Under the pieces are notes generated by a model that saw nothing but the letters and a program-made list of their open reading frames with translations, did no database searches and had not been told where the DNA came from. 46,208 bases of DNA, taken from JBBPYC01 sp038200275. Lineage in GTDB: Bacteria > Pseudomonadota > Gammaproteobacteria > Burkholderiales > Burkholderiaceae_C. Both the position numbers and the translations under genes were made by a program. Shown one piece after another: positions 8,006 to 16,449 of this stretch (the first letter of the stretch is position 1; the number at the start of each line of letters is the position of its first letter). The stretch covers positions 1-46,208 of the forward strand of contig JBBPYC010000096.1 of NCBI GenBank assembly GCA_038200275.1. Reading direction: 5' to 3'.

Positions 8006-9529
8006 ATGCGCAAACTCTTTTCGATGCTGATGCTTTTGCTGGCCTTTGCCAGCGTCGGTGTCTTTGCCGCCGACACGCCGGCCGGCAGCGCCACCACAGC
8101 GCCGGGCACAGCGGCCATCTCGGGTGTGATCACAGCCATTCCGGTCGTCGGCGGCACCACCATGACGGCTGTGCCAGCCGCCACGGCAGAACCCGTCCCC
8201 AACAAGGGCGACACCGCCTGGATGATGGTCTCCACCCTGCTGGTCATCATGATGGTGGTGCCGGGCCTGGCGCTTTTCTATGGTGGCCTGGTGCGCGCCA
8301 AGAACATGCTGTCGGTGCTGATGCAGGTGATGGTCACGTTCTCCCTCATCGTCGTGCTGTGGGTGCTGTACGGCTACAGCTACGCGTTCACCGAAGGCAA
8401 CGCGTTCTTCGGCGGGGCCGATCGGCTGTTCATGAAGGGCATCTGGGACAACGTCGCCGGCACCTTCGTGAACAGCGCGACGTTCAGCAAAGGTGTGGTC
8501 ATCCCGGAGATCGTGTTCGCTGCGTTCCAGGCGACGTTTGCCGGTATCACCTGCTGCCTGATCGTCGGCGCCTTTGCGGAGCGCATCAAGTTCGCCGCCG
8601 TGCTGCTGTTCATGGTGATCTGGTTCACCTTCAGCTACATCCCGATGGCGCACATGGTCTGGTTCTGGCCGGGCCCGGACGCCTACACCGCCCCCAACTT
8701 GGTTGACGGTCTGACCGCCAAAGCCGGCCTGATCTGGCAGTGGGGCGCGCTCGACTTCGCCGGCGGCACGGTGGTGCACATCAACGCGGCTGTGGCCGGC
8801 CTGGTCGGTGCCTACATGGTCGGCAAACGGATTGGCTACGGCCGTGAATCGATGGCGCCGCACAGCCTGACGTTGACGATGGTCGGTGCCTCGCTCTTGT
8901 GGGTCGGCTGGTTCGGCTTCAACGCCGGCTCGGCGCTGGAGGCGAACGGTTTCGCCGCGCTGGCGTTTATCAATACGCTGGTAGCCACCGCTGCTGCCGT
9001 GCTGGCCTGGTCGCTGTTTGAAGCCATGCTGCGCGGCAAGGCATCCATGCTGGGTGCCGCATCCGGCGCAGTGGCAGGGTTGGTCGCGATTACGCCAGCG
9101 GCTGGCAACGTCGGCATCGGCGGCGCACTGGTAATTGGCACGGTCGCGGGGGTGGCCTGCTTGTGGGGTGTAAGCGGCCTGAAGCACCTGCTCGGTGCGG
9201 ACGACTCGCTCGACGTGTTCGGCGTGCACGGCATCGGCGGCATCGTCGGCGCGATCCTGACCGGCGTGTTCAACTCGCCGGCCCTGGGCGGCCCGAGTGC
9301 GATCGGCGACTGGGTGACGGCCACCACCGTGACGCCGGAAGCCTACTCCATCGCTTCGCAGGTCTGGATCCAGACCAAGGCAGTGCTGCTGACGATTGTC
9401 TGGTCAGGCGTGGTGTCTGTGATTGCCTACAAGATCGTCGACATCGTGATCGGTCTGCGCGTGACCGACGAAGCCGAGCGCGAAGGGCTGGACATCAGCT
9501 CGCACGGCGAAGCGGCTTACGGCCGGTAG
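8006..9529 (+). CDS. amtB: Ammonium transporter AmtB
   Basis: A 507-residue inner-membrane protein. An N-terminal signal peptide (MRKLFSMLMLLLAFASVGVFA) is followed by an Ala/Thr-rich linker of about 45 residues. Eleven predicted membrane helices start at DTAWMMVSTLLVIMMVVPGL. The Amt signature is clear: DFAGGTVVHINAAVAGLVGA contains the first pore histidine, and DVFGVHGIGGIVGAILTGVF the second of the twin-histidine pair. The C-terminal cytoplasmic tail ends ISSHGEAAYGR. It passes ammonium down its gradient and is closed by GlnK, encoded just upstream. An intrinsic terminator follows at 9569-9606. Confidence 0.94.
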   Translation: MRKLFSMLMLLLAFASVGVFAADTPAGSATTAPGTAAISGVITAIPVVGGTTMTAVPAATAEPVPNKGDTAWMMVSTLLVIMMVVPGLALFYGGLVRAKNMLSVLMQVMVTFSLIVVLWVLYGYSYAFTEGNAFFGGADRLFMKGIWDNVAGTFVNSATFSKGVVIPEIVFAAFQATFAGITCCLIVGAFAERIKFAAVLLFMVIWFTFSYIPMAHMVWFWPGPDAYTAPNLVDGLTAKAGLIWQWGALDFAGGTVVHINAAVAGLVGAYMVGKRIGYGRESMAPHSLTLTMVGASLLWVGWFGFNAGSALEANGFAALAFINTLVATAAAVLAWSLFEAMLRGKASMLGAASGAVAGLVAITPAAGNVGIGGALVIGTVAGVACLWGVSGLKHLLGADDSLDVFGVHGIGGIVGAILTGVFNSPALGGPSAIGDWVTATTVTPEAYSIASQVWIQTKAVLLTIVWSGVVSVIAYKIVDIVIGLRVTDEAEREGLDISSHGEAAYGR

Positions 9530-9568
9530 CCGGACACGTTGCCAGGCAGCACTTCGTTGCCCCCTTCA

Positions 9569-9606
9569 CCCGCCGGTGCGCGTCAATCGCCCGGCGGGTT
9601 TTGTTT
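9569..9606 (+). terminator. Intrinsic terminator after amtB
   Basis: An eight-base perfect stem (CCCGCCGG at 9569-9576 with CCGGCGGG at 9591-9598) with a 14-base loop is followed by TTTTGTTT. It lies 40 bp after the amtB stop and also separates amtB from the convergent zinc-finger gene. Confidence 0.8.
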
Positions 9607-9658
9607 GGTGCCCGCGTTGCTGTGTGAAGCAGCATTAGCACATGCGCCCAACGCCTTG

Positions 9659-10060
9659 TCAGGCGCGGCGCTCGTCTGCCTTTTCGGCTTTCTCCTGGCA
9701 GGCGATGCAGCGCGTCGCAGTGGGTTGCGCCTCCAGCCTTTCGACGTTGATGGCCTTGCCGCAATCGGCGCATTCGAAGTAGGTGCCGGCCTCAATGCGC
9801 TCGCGCGCTATCGCGATGTTGCGCAGTTCGGTGCGGTCTCGGTCGATCTCGGCGTTGCGCACTTCGACGCGGACGTGGTGGTTGGCTTCTTCGCCGCGGT
9901 CCATCACTTCATGCGTGTGGTCCTTGCCGTCGTGGGCGGGCTGGCGCTGCTCCTTGGATGCGATTTCGCCCTCCAACTCTGTGGCACGCTGGTTCAGGCG
10001 AGCGAGCAATGCCTGCTCGGTCTTCTTGTCTTGTTGATTGGATGCTGGCTTGGCGGACAC
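9659..10060 (-). CDS. DksA/TraR-family C4 zinc-finger protein
   Basis: A 133-residue protein with a long charged helical N-terminal part (about 5-95, LNQRATELEGEIASKEQRQ) and a C-terminal four-cysteine zinc finger, ECADCGKAINVERLEAQPTA then CIACQEKAEK. This is the DksA/TraR layout: coiled coil, then C4 finger. True DksA proteins bind RNA polymerase in the secondary channel with ppGpp. This smaller, more divergent member may do the same or only resemble it. The DksA-type DxxDxA tip is not evident. Encoded convergently to amtB. Confidence 0.8.
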   Translation of the reverse strand: MSAKPASNQQDKKTEQALLARLNQRATELEGEIASKEQRQPAHDGKDHTHEVMDRGEEANHHVRVEVRNAEIDRDRTELRNIAIARERIEAGTYFECADCGKAINVERLEAQPTATRCIACQEKAEKADERRA

Positions 10061-10224
10061 GGGTGACTCCTTCGACTGCGAAACAGATGATTGTTCGGGT
10101 TCACTGTAGCGCCAAGCATTGACCGGCCAAAAGCCTCGCTACGATCGCCTGTGACGACGGGGCCTGAGACATGCAGCCTCGGGCGCTACCAGCCGATTTC
10201 CGTCCGAACGAAGAAGCCTTCCCG

Positions 10225-11106
10225 ATGCAAAGCCAGCACATTCCGCCGATTCAGTGCCTGCTGACGCTCGAGACGCTTGCGCGGCTGCGCCATGCGGGCC
10301 GCGCAGCCGACGAGTTGTGCGTGACCGTCAGTGCGGTCAGCCACCGGATCCGGCAACTCGAAGCGCAGCTCGGCTACAAGCTGTTCGCACGCAATGACTT
10401 CACGTTGACCGCCGATGGCGTGGCTTACCTCGCCAACGTGCGAATCGCGCTGGATGCGCTGCGACAGAACGCGACACCGGCCGCGCCAGTTGGTGGGGTG
10501 CGCTTGCGCATTGCGGCGACACCGACGTTCTGTCGGCAATTCCTGATGCCGCGACTGGAACTGTTCCGCAATGCCTGGCCAGACATCGAACTGGTGCTGC
10601 AGGTATCGATTCCACTATTGGACGTGACGGCTGAAGCCGCAGACTTGGAGATCCGCTACGGCGCTGGCGGCTATACGGACCTGCAGCACCGGCTGATCCT
10701 GGGCGAGGAGGTCACGCCCGCGTGCAGCCCCAGCTATTTGAACGAGGCGGGGCCGTTTGCAGGCTGCGACAGTGCGACGGAGTTGAGTCGGCTGCGGCTG
10801 GTACGCAGTCCGCTCGAGCCGTGGACGCCCTGGTTTGCCGCCTGCGGGGTGCGCCTGCCCGAACCGACCAGCGGCGCCCAATTCAATGACTTAGGGCTCG
10901 TCTACGACGCGGCTGCGAGCGGCTTCGGTGTGGCGCTGGTGCGGCTCAAGCTTGGTGCGGCCTGGTTCGACAGCGGCCGGCTGGTACGCCTGTCGACGCG
11001 GTCGGTTGCCTCACCCCATCATCACTACATCTGCTGGAAACACAGCGCGCTGGAGCGCTGGGAGTGCGCCGCGTTCGTCGACTGGCTGATCGACTCGCTG
11101 GCTTGA
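10225..11106 (+). CDS. LysR-family transcriptional regulator (GcvA-like)
   Basis: The protein has an N-terminal winged helix (LLTLETLARLRHAGRAADEL then VSAVSHRIRQLEAQLGYKLF) and a substrate-binding domain from about residue 90 (VRLRIAATPTFCRQFLMPRL). The C-terminal segment HHHYICWK is like GcvA-type LysR proteins. Two in-frame ATGs are possible: 10171 (311 residues) and 10225 (293 residues, used here because LysR proteins seldom have 18 extra residues before helix 1). Neither has a strong ribosome site. No clear target is adjacent; the effector is unknown. Confidence 0.85.
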   Translation: MQSQHIPPIQCLLTLETLARLRHAGRAADELCVTVSAVSHRIRQLEAQLGYKLFARNDFTLTADGVAYLANVRIALDALRQNATPAAPVGGVRLRIAATPTFCRQFLMPRLELFRNAWPDIELVLQVSIPLLDVTAEAADLEIRYGAGGYTDLQHRLILGEEVTPACSPSYLNEAGPFAGCDSATELSRLRLVRSPLEPWTPWFAACGVRLPEPTSGAQFNDLGLVYDAAASGFGVALVRLKLGAAWFDSGRLVRLSTRSVASPHHHYICWKHSALERWECAAFVDWLIDSLA

Positions 11107-11134
11107 GGCCGAGCCTCGGCGATCGCCCTGTCGA

Positions 11135-11521
11135 TCAAGGCAGTTCGGTCATCCGCTCGCCCATGAGCCACTGCTCGGCATTCGCGCGCTTGGCATGCTC
11201 GAAGAATTTCATCTCGGAATCGAACAACACGTCGGCCAATTCGGTGCCCCACTGTTCCCAGCGGTTGTCGCCGACCACGGCGATGCGGCCGAACTGGTCG
11301 CGGTGCCGCTCATCGATCTTCAACTCCTGCCACAAACCCTTCATGCTCCAACCGCTGAAATCGGTGCCGAGCTCAATCATGATGGGAAACGGCTTGTCGC
11401 TGGTGCGCGTGAGCTGTTTGAACGCGGGGACGAAGTTCGCGTAATCGTCCTTGCTCACCTCGCCGTCGGCGCGAATGTAGAGATAGCCGTTTTCGGTGTC
11501 GGTCAGGATGGCGTGCAGCAT
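11135..11521 (-). CDS. SpoIIAA-like (STAS-related) domain protein
   Basis: A 128-residue cytosolic protein beginning MLHAILTDTENGYLYIRADG. It has an alternating strand/helix pattern and the WSMKGLWQELKIDERHRDQF segment typical of the SpoIIAA-like superfamily (DUF3478 type). Proteins of this group are small and of uncertain role. They share the STAS fold but normally lack the phosphorylated Ser of true anti-sigma antagonists. Encoded tail to tail with the LysR gene. A 7-bp perfect inverted repeat lies just upstream of its start. Confidence 0.75.
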   Translation of the reverse strand: MLHAILTDTENGYLYIRADGEVSKDDYANFVPAFKQLTRTSDKPFPIMIELGTDFSGWSMKGLWQELKIDERHRDQFGRIAVVGDNRWEQWGTELADVLFDSEMKFFEHAKRANAEQWLMGERMTELP

Positions 11522-11863
11522 GAGTGGGGGCTTTCTGGTGCCAGTTGAGTGGCACCGGTTGATAAAGAAAAAATCGCGCAGGAGCGGTTGGCAACGTGAT
11601 CACACGGGTGCTGCTGTGCGCCAGCTTCCATGCCTGTAACCGTTATAGCGATGTTGATGCGGCGCTGATGCAGTGCTGAGTTGGACGTGCCAAGGAACCG
11701 CACTGTACGCGCAACAAAAAATCCTCAACACGGTCGGCAAAAAATCTCAACGCCCGATTTAAGTGGATGGCTACATTCCAGCACCACATTACGCCGAACG
11801 CAGCGGTGTTGCCACTGCCGCCTGAAGCACGTTCCTACCAAAAACATCACAGGCATCGCTCCC
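11522..11863. other. Divergent intergenic region before the glycolate operon
   Basis: The 342 bp between the SpoIIAA-like gene (minus) and the permease gene (plus) contain AT-richer runs at 11569-11578 and 11715-11750 that could hold promoters, and the inverted repeat at 11537-11556. No coding sequence with recognisable features was found. The permease reading frame is open through part of it, but family comparison puts the start at 11864. Confidence 0.5.
11537..11556. repeat. Perfect inverted repeat GGTGCCA-N6-TGGCACC
   Basis: Seven-base arms with a six-base spacer lie 16-35 bases ahead of the minus-strand ATG at 11521. It could be an operator or a 5' leader hairpin for the SpoIIAA-like gene. 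No T-tract follows on either strand, so it is not a typical terminator. Confidence 0.45.
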
Positions 11864-13525
11864 ATGACTTGGCAACAAATCTACGATCCGTTCGGCAACA
11901 TGGTGATCTCCACGTTGCTGGCGGCCATTCCGGTCGCGGTGATGCTGATCGCGCTCGGCTTTCTGCACATCAAGGCGCACTTTGCGGCCGGGCTGGGCTT
12001 GCTCGCGGCGGTGCTGATCGCGATCTTTGCGTATGGCATGCCGGCGCAGATGGCAGGGCTGGCGTCGATGTACGGCGGCTTTACCGGCCTGCTGCCGATC
12101 GGCTGGATTGTGCTGAACATCATTTTTCTGCAACAGCTGGCTGAGCAAAACGGCAGCTTCAAGGTGCTGCAGGATTCGCTCTCCAGCATCACGCAGGACC
12201 GGCGCCTGCAACTGCTGCTGATCGCGTTTTGCTTCGGCGCGTTTTTTGAAGGCGCCGCTGGCTTCGGCACCCCGGTGGCGGTCACTGCCGGCATCCTGAT
12301 CGGGCTAGGCTTCTCGCCGCTGGCCGCATCGGGCCTGTCGTTGATCGCGAACACCGCACCGGTCGCGTTCGGTGCGCTGGGCACGCCGGTGATCACGCTG
12401 GCCAAGGTGCACGGCTACGACCTGATGGAAGTCACCGCGATGATTGGTCGGCAGTTGCCGTTTTTCTCTCTCTTGGTGCCGTTCTGGCTGATCTGGGCGT
12501 TCGCGGGCCGCAAGGCGATGCTGGAGATCTGGCCGGCCATCCTCGTCACCGCCCTGTCGTTCGCGATCCCGCAATATCTGGTGTCGAATTTCATCGGCCC
12601 GGAGCTGGTCGACATCGTCGCGGCGATCGTCTCGATGACCTCGCTGGTGCTGTTCCTGCGCGTCTGGCAACCGAAGAAAATCTGGACCTCGCCTTCACTC
12701 AAGGGTCATGACAGCAGTGCGGCAGAAGCCAAGCCGCCGGCACCGATCGTCACGCACACCCGTGCAGAGCTGGTGCGCGCCTGGACGCCTTGGGTCATCT
12801 TGTCGCTGTTCGTGTTCGCCTGGGGTCTGCCGCCGGTCAAGGCCTGGTTGAACAGCCTGTATGCGCCTGCGTTCCCGATCGCCGGGCTGCACAACCTGAT
12901 CGAGAAAATGCCGCCGGTGGTGCGTGCGCCGACCAAGGAGGGCGCGGTCTATGTGCTGAACCTGCTATCTGCCACCGGCACCGGCATCCTGCTGTCGGCG
13001 ATCGTGAGCGCGTTGATCATGAAGTACAACCCGCTGCAAATCGTTGCCACCTGGTTTCGTACGCTCTGGCTGGTGCGGTTTTCGCTGCTCACGATCGTGC
13101 TGATGCTTGCGTTGGGCACGCTGACGCGCTATTCCGGCACCGACACGACGCTCGGCCTGGCGTTTGCGAACACCGGTGTGTTCTACCCGTTCTTCGGCAC
13201 GTTGATGGGCTGGATCGGCGTGGCAATGACGGGATCGGACACCGCATCGAACGTGCTGTTCGGCGGCATGCAGAAAGTCGCTGCCGAGCAACTCGGCTTG
13301 TCGGCCAACCTGATGGGCGCGGCGAACAGCTCAGGCGGTGTGATGGGCAAGATGATCGACGCGCAGTCGATCGTGGTCGCATCCACCGCCACCAAGTGGT
13401 TCAACCATGAAGGCGACATCCTGCGCTACGTGTTCTTCCATTCGATCGCGCTGGCCAGTCTGGTCGGGTTGTACGTGACCCTGCAGGCATACGTCTGGCC
13501 ATTCACCTTGATGGTCGTGCATTGA
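11864..13525 (+). CDS. glcA: L-lactate permease family transporter, probably the glycolate permease
   Basis: A 553-residue inner-membrane protein of the LctP family (LldP/GlcA). It starts MTWQQIYDPFGNMVISTLLA and has about a dozen membrane segments. Family signatures include FFEGAAGFGTPVAVTAGILI, NTAPVAFGALGTPVITLAKV and GVAMTGSDTASNVLFGGMQK. LldP and GlcA are proton symporters for L-lactate, D-lactate and glycolate. Because glcD, glcE and glcF follow on the same strand (93 bp to glcD), glycolate is the likeliest substrate, although lactate cannot be excluded. The ATG at 11864 is chosen over earlier in-frame codons by family alignment. Confidence 0.88.
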   Translation: MTWQQIYDPFGNMVISTLLAAIPVAVMLIALGFLHIKAHFAAGLGLLAAVLIAIFAYGMPAQMAGLASMYGGFTGLLPIGWIVLNIIFLQQLAEQNGSFKVLQDSLSSITQDRRLQLLLIAFCFGAFFEGAAGFGTPVAVTAGILIGLGFSPLAASGLSLIANTAPVAFGALGTPVITLAKVHGYDLMEVTAMIGRQLPFFSLLVPFWLIWAFAGRKAMLEIWPAILVTALSFAIPQYLVSNFIGPELVDIVAAIVSMTSLVLFLRVWQPKKIWTSPSLKGHDSSAAEAKPPAPIVTHTRAELVRAWTPWVILSLFVFAWGLPPVKAWLNSLYAPAFPIAGLHNLIEKMPPVVRAPTKEGAVYVLNLLSATGTGILLSAIVSALIMKYNPLQIVATWFRTLWLVRFSLLTIVLMLALGTLTRYSGTDTTLGLAFANTGVFYPFFGTLMGWIGVAMTGSDTASNVLFGGMQKVAAEQLGLSANLMGAANSSGGVMGKMIDAQSIVVASTATKWFNHEGDILRYVFFHSIALASLVGLYVTLQAYVWPFTLMVVH

Positions 13526-13618
13526 CCGTATTCAAGGCCATGCTCCTTGCTCTGCTGAGGCAGTGACTGCGGCAGAGGGGGTATGGTGGTGGCAACCATC
13601 AGTGAAAGAACAGACACT

Positions 13619-15121
13619 ATGAACGCACCCACCAGATTGCCGGAGTCCGAGCGCCTGCAGCACACTGCGCGGCAGGGTGAAGTCGTCTCTGCCCTGCAGG
13701 CGGTGCTCCCCCAACACGCGCTGCTGTGGACGCCTGAGGACACCACGCCGTACGAATGCGACGGCCTGACCGCCTACCGGCAGCGGCCGATGGTGGTCGT
13801 GCTGCCCGAAACCGAGGCGCAGGTGCAGGCCGTGCTGCAGGCGTGCCATGGTCTGCAGGTGCCGGTGGTCGCGCGCGGTGCCGGCACCGGCTTGTCCGGC
13901 GGCGCGATGCCGCACAAGCAGGGCGTGACCTTGTCGCTCGCCAAGTTCAACAAGATCGTCGCCATCGATCCTGTAGGCCGCACGGCCCTTGTGCAATGTG
14001 GGGTACGCAATTTGGCGATTAGTGAAGCTGCCGCGGTTCACGGCCTGTACTACGCGCCCGATCCATCCAGTCAGATTGCCTGCACGATCGGCGGCAACGT
14101 GGCGGAAAACTCGGGCGGTGTGCATTGTCTGAAGTACGGTCTGACGTATCACAACGTGCTGAAGGTGCGCGGCTTCACGGTCGAAGGCGAGCCCGTCACG
14201 TTCGGCGGCGACGCGCTGGATGCACCAGGGCTCGATCTGCTGAGCCTCATCATCGGCAGCGAAGGCATGCTGGCCGTGACGCTCGACGTGACCGTGAAGC
14301 TGATCCCGAAGCCGCAACTCGCGCGTTGCATCATGGCCAGCTTCGACGACATTCGCAAAGCCGGGGACGCGGTGGCTGCGGTGATTGCGGCCGGCATCAT
14401 CCCGGCCGGCCTGGAAATGATGGACAAGCCAATGACGGCGGCCGTGGAAGGCTTCGTGATGGCCGGCTACGACTTGAACGCCGAAGCGATTTTGCTGTGC
14501 GAATCCGACGGCACGCCGGAAGAAGTCGAAGAAGAAATTAGCCGCATGACCGCCGTGCTGGAGCGCTGCGGCGCCACTGCGATCACCTGCAGCCGCGACG
14601 AAGCGGAGCGATTGCGGTTCTGGAGCGGCCGCAAGAACGCATTCCCCGCATCGGGCCGCATCAGCCCTGACTACATGTGCATGGATTCGACCATCCCGAG
14701 AAAACGGCTGGCCGATATCCTGCTGGCGATTCAGCAGATGGAGCGCAAGTACCAACTCAAGTGCGCGAACGTGTTCCATGCGGGCGACGGCAACCTGCAC
14801 CCGCTGATCCTGTTCGATGCGAATGACCCGGACCAGCTGCACCGGTGTGAGCTGTTCGGCGCCGACATCCTGGAGACCAGCGTGGCGATGGGCGGCACTA
14901 TCACGGGCGAGCACGGCGTCGGCGTCGAGAAGCTGAACAGCATGTGCGTGCAGTTCACCCCCGACGAGCGCGAGCAGATGTTCGCGGTGAAGCGCGCGTT
15001 CGATCCGCAAGAGTTGTTGAATCCTGGCAAGGTGATCCCGACGCTGTCGCGCTGTGCTGAATACGGCAAAGAGATCGTGCGCGGCGGGCGGCTTGCGCAT
15101 CCCGATCTGCCGCGGTTCTGA
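13619..15121 (+). CDS. glcD: Glycolate oxidase subunit GlcD (FAD-linked)
   Basis: A 500-residue FAD-binding protein that oxidises glycolate to glyoxylate with GlcE and GlcF. The FAD_binding_4 (PCMH) domain holds PVVARGAGTGLSGGAMPHKQ at about residues 80-100, and CTIGGNVAENSGGVHCLKYG. The C-terminal FAD-oxidase domain has CANVFHAGDGNLHPLILFD and GTITGEHGVGVEKL, with the His and Glu residues used in 2-hydroxyacid oxidation. The start at 13619 gives the usual family length. An earlier ATG at 13583 would add 12 residues. Confidence 0.93.
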   Translation: MNAPTRLPESERLQHTARQGEVVSALQAVLPQHALLWTPEDTTPYECDGLTAYRQRPMVVVLPETEAQVQAVLQACHGLQVPVVARGAGTGLSGGAMPHKQGVTLSLAKFNKIVAIDPVGRTALVQCGVRNLAISEAAAVHGLYYAPDPSSQIACTIGGNVAENSGGVHCLKYGLTYHNVLKVRGFTVEGEPVTFGGDALDAPGLDLLSLIIGSEGMLAVTLDVTVKLIPKPQLARCIMASFDDIRKAGDAVAAVIAAGIIPAGLEMMDKPMTAAVEGFVMAGYDLNAEAILLCESDGTPEEVEEEISRMTAVLERCGATAITCSRDEAERLRFWSGRKNAFPASGRISPDYMCMDSTIPRKRLADILLAIQQMERKYQLKCANVFHAGDGNLHPLILFDANDPDQLHRCELFGADILETSVAMGGTITGEHGVGVEKLNSMCVQFTPDEREQMFAVKRAFDPQELLNPGKVIPTLSRCAEYGKEIVRGGRLAHPDLPRF

Positions 15122-15180
15122 ATCGCTCCGCCCGCGGCGCCGATGAACGATCGATCCATGAGTGGGCGGACAAGGAAAGC

Positions 15181-16404
15181 ATGACAACGATGACTGCAAC
15201 GACGACGATCAACGGCGAGCACGCCGCTGCCACACCAAGCGCGGATGCACCCACGCTGGCCGAACTGACCGATCGCATTCGTACAGCTAGCGACGCGGGA
15301 ACACCGCTGCGCATTCGCGGCGGCGGCACGAAGGATTTCTACGGCGCGGGCACTGCGGGCGGCAGCTACCCAGGCGAGCCCCTGTCCACGCTTGGATTGA
15401 CCGGCATCGTGAGTTACGAGCCGACCGAACTCGTCGTGACCGCGCGCGCAGGCACGTCGCTTTCCGAACTCGAAGCCGCGCTCGATGAAAAAGGGCAGTG
15501 CCTGCCGTTTGAGCCGCCCCATTTCGGCAACCTATCCGGCAGCGGTCGTCAAGTGACCATCGGCGGCATGGTGGCGGCTGGCCTGTCCGGCCCGGCGCGC
15601 GCCAGCGTCGGCGCCGTGCGCGACTACGTGCTCGGCGCGCAGCTGCTGAACGGCCGTGGCGAGCTGTTGACCTTCGGCGGCACCGTCATGAAAAACGTCG
15701 CGGGCTACGACGTGTCACGCCTTCTCGTCGGCTCACTCGGCGTGCTTGGAGTCATCGTCGAAGTCAGCTTGAAGGTGCTGCCCAAGGCGAGTGCCGAAGC
15801 CACATTGAAGTTTGAACTGACGCAAGCCGAAGCGCTGCAGCACTTGAACGAATGGGGCGGCCAGCCGCTGCCGTTGAACGCGAGCTGCTGGGTGCAAGAA
15901 ACCTCATCTGGCAACGCCGCAGCTGGCGCCGGCACGCTCTACCTGCGCCTGCGCGGGGCGGTCGCAGCCGTCGACGCGGCTTGCAAACGACTCGGCGGCG
16001 AGCGTGTCGCTGATGCGCAAGCGGCATCCGACTGGGCCGCCTGCCGTGAGCAGCAACTGCCCTGGTTCAACGAGCGTCGGGCGGACCAAGACTTGTGGCG
16101 GCTGTCCGTGCCGCAGACCGCACCGGCGATCGACCTGCCCGAGGCGCCGTTCATCGAATGGCATGGTGCGCAACGCTGGCTGCGCGCGGCGCGCGATGCG
16201 CAGACGGACAAGCGGCTGCGTGCCGCAACGGCCGCCGTGGGCGGTCACGCTACGTTATTCATAGCTGAAAACGTAGATTGCACAAGCGCGCAAGGCCGTT
16301 TTGATTCTATAAAACCGCCATTGGACCGCATTCAGCGCAACCTGAAGGCCAGCTTCGATCCCGCCGGCATCTTCAACCGCGGCCGGCTCACGTCCGATTA
16401 CTGA
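15181..16404 (+). CDS. glcE: Glycolate oxidase subunit GlcE (FAD-binding)
   Basis: A 407-residue second FAD-binding subunit of the GlcDEF complex. It contains TPLRIRGGGTKDFYG, VTIGGMVAAGLSGPARASVG and GTVMKNVAGYDVSRLLVGSL, which together form the FAD-binding PCMH domain. The C-terminus ASFDPAGIFNRGRLTSDY is the usual GlcE ending. It lies 59 bp after glcD. One oddity: bases 16258-16310, coding IAENVDCTSAQGRFDSI, are AT-richer than the gene and resemble a dispersed repeat also found at 24516. The reading frame continues through it, so the protein is probably functional. Confidence 0.9.
   Translation: MTTMTATTTINGEHAAATPSADAPTLAELTDRIRTASDAGTPLRIRGGGTKDFYGAGTAGGSYPGEPLSTLGLTGIVSYEPTELVVTARAGTSLSELEAALDEKGQCLPFEPPHFGNLSGSGRQVTIGGMVAAGLSGPARASVGAVRDYVLGAQLLNGRGELLTFGGTVMKNVAGYDVSRLLVGSLGVLGVIVEVSLKVLPKASAEATLKFELTQAEALQHLNEWGGQPLPLNASCWVQETSSGNAAAGAGTLYLRLRGAVAAVDAACKRLGGERVADAQAASDWAACREQQLPWFNERRADQDLWRLSVPQTAPAIDLPEAPFIEWHGAQRWLRAARDAQTDKRLRAATAAVGGHATLFIAENVDCTSAQGRFDSIKPPLDRIQRNLKASFDPAGIFNRGRLTSDY
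16258..16310 (+). repeat. Degenerate dispersed repeat embedded in glcE
   Basis: The core TT-ATAGCT...AACG...TTGC...CAAGCGC...AAGGCC...TTTTGATT resembles 24516-24557. It also resembles the small repeats with TAGCT, CGCTTG and AGGCC blocks scattered between genes of Comamonadaceae (from general knowledge). It is unusual here because it lies inside a coding sequence and stays in frame. Confidence 0.45.
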
Positions 16405-16449
16405 AATCTTGACGGCGAACGCCGAGCGCCTCCCCAATTCAACCGCCTG

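Noticed and set aside
7604..9229. A 541-codon open frame on the minus strand
   Set aside because: It lies opposite glnK and amtB, is rich in His, Arg and Gln as expected of an antisense frame in GC-rich DNA, and has no domain motifs.
11104..11116. GAGGC-CGA-GCCTC hairpin after the LysR gene as a terminator
   Set aside because: Short stem with a three-base loop and no T-tract on either strand.
13532..15199. A 555-codon open frame on the minus strand
   Set aside because: Antisense of glcD; no recognisable features.
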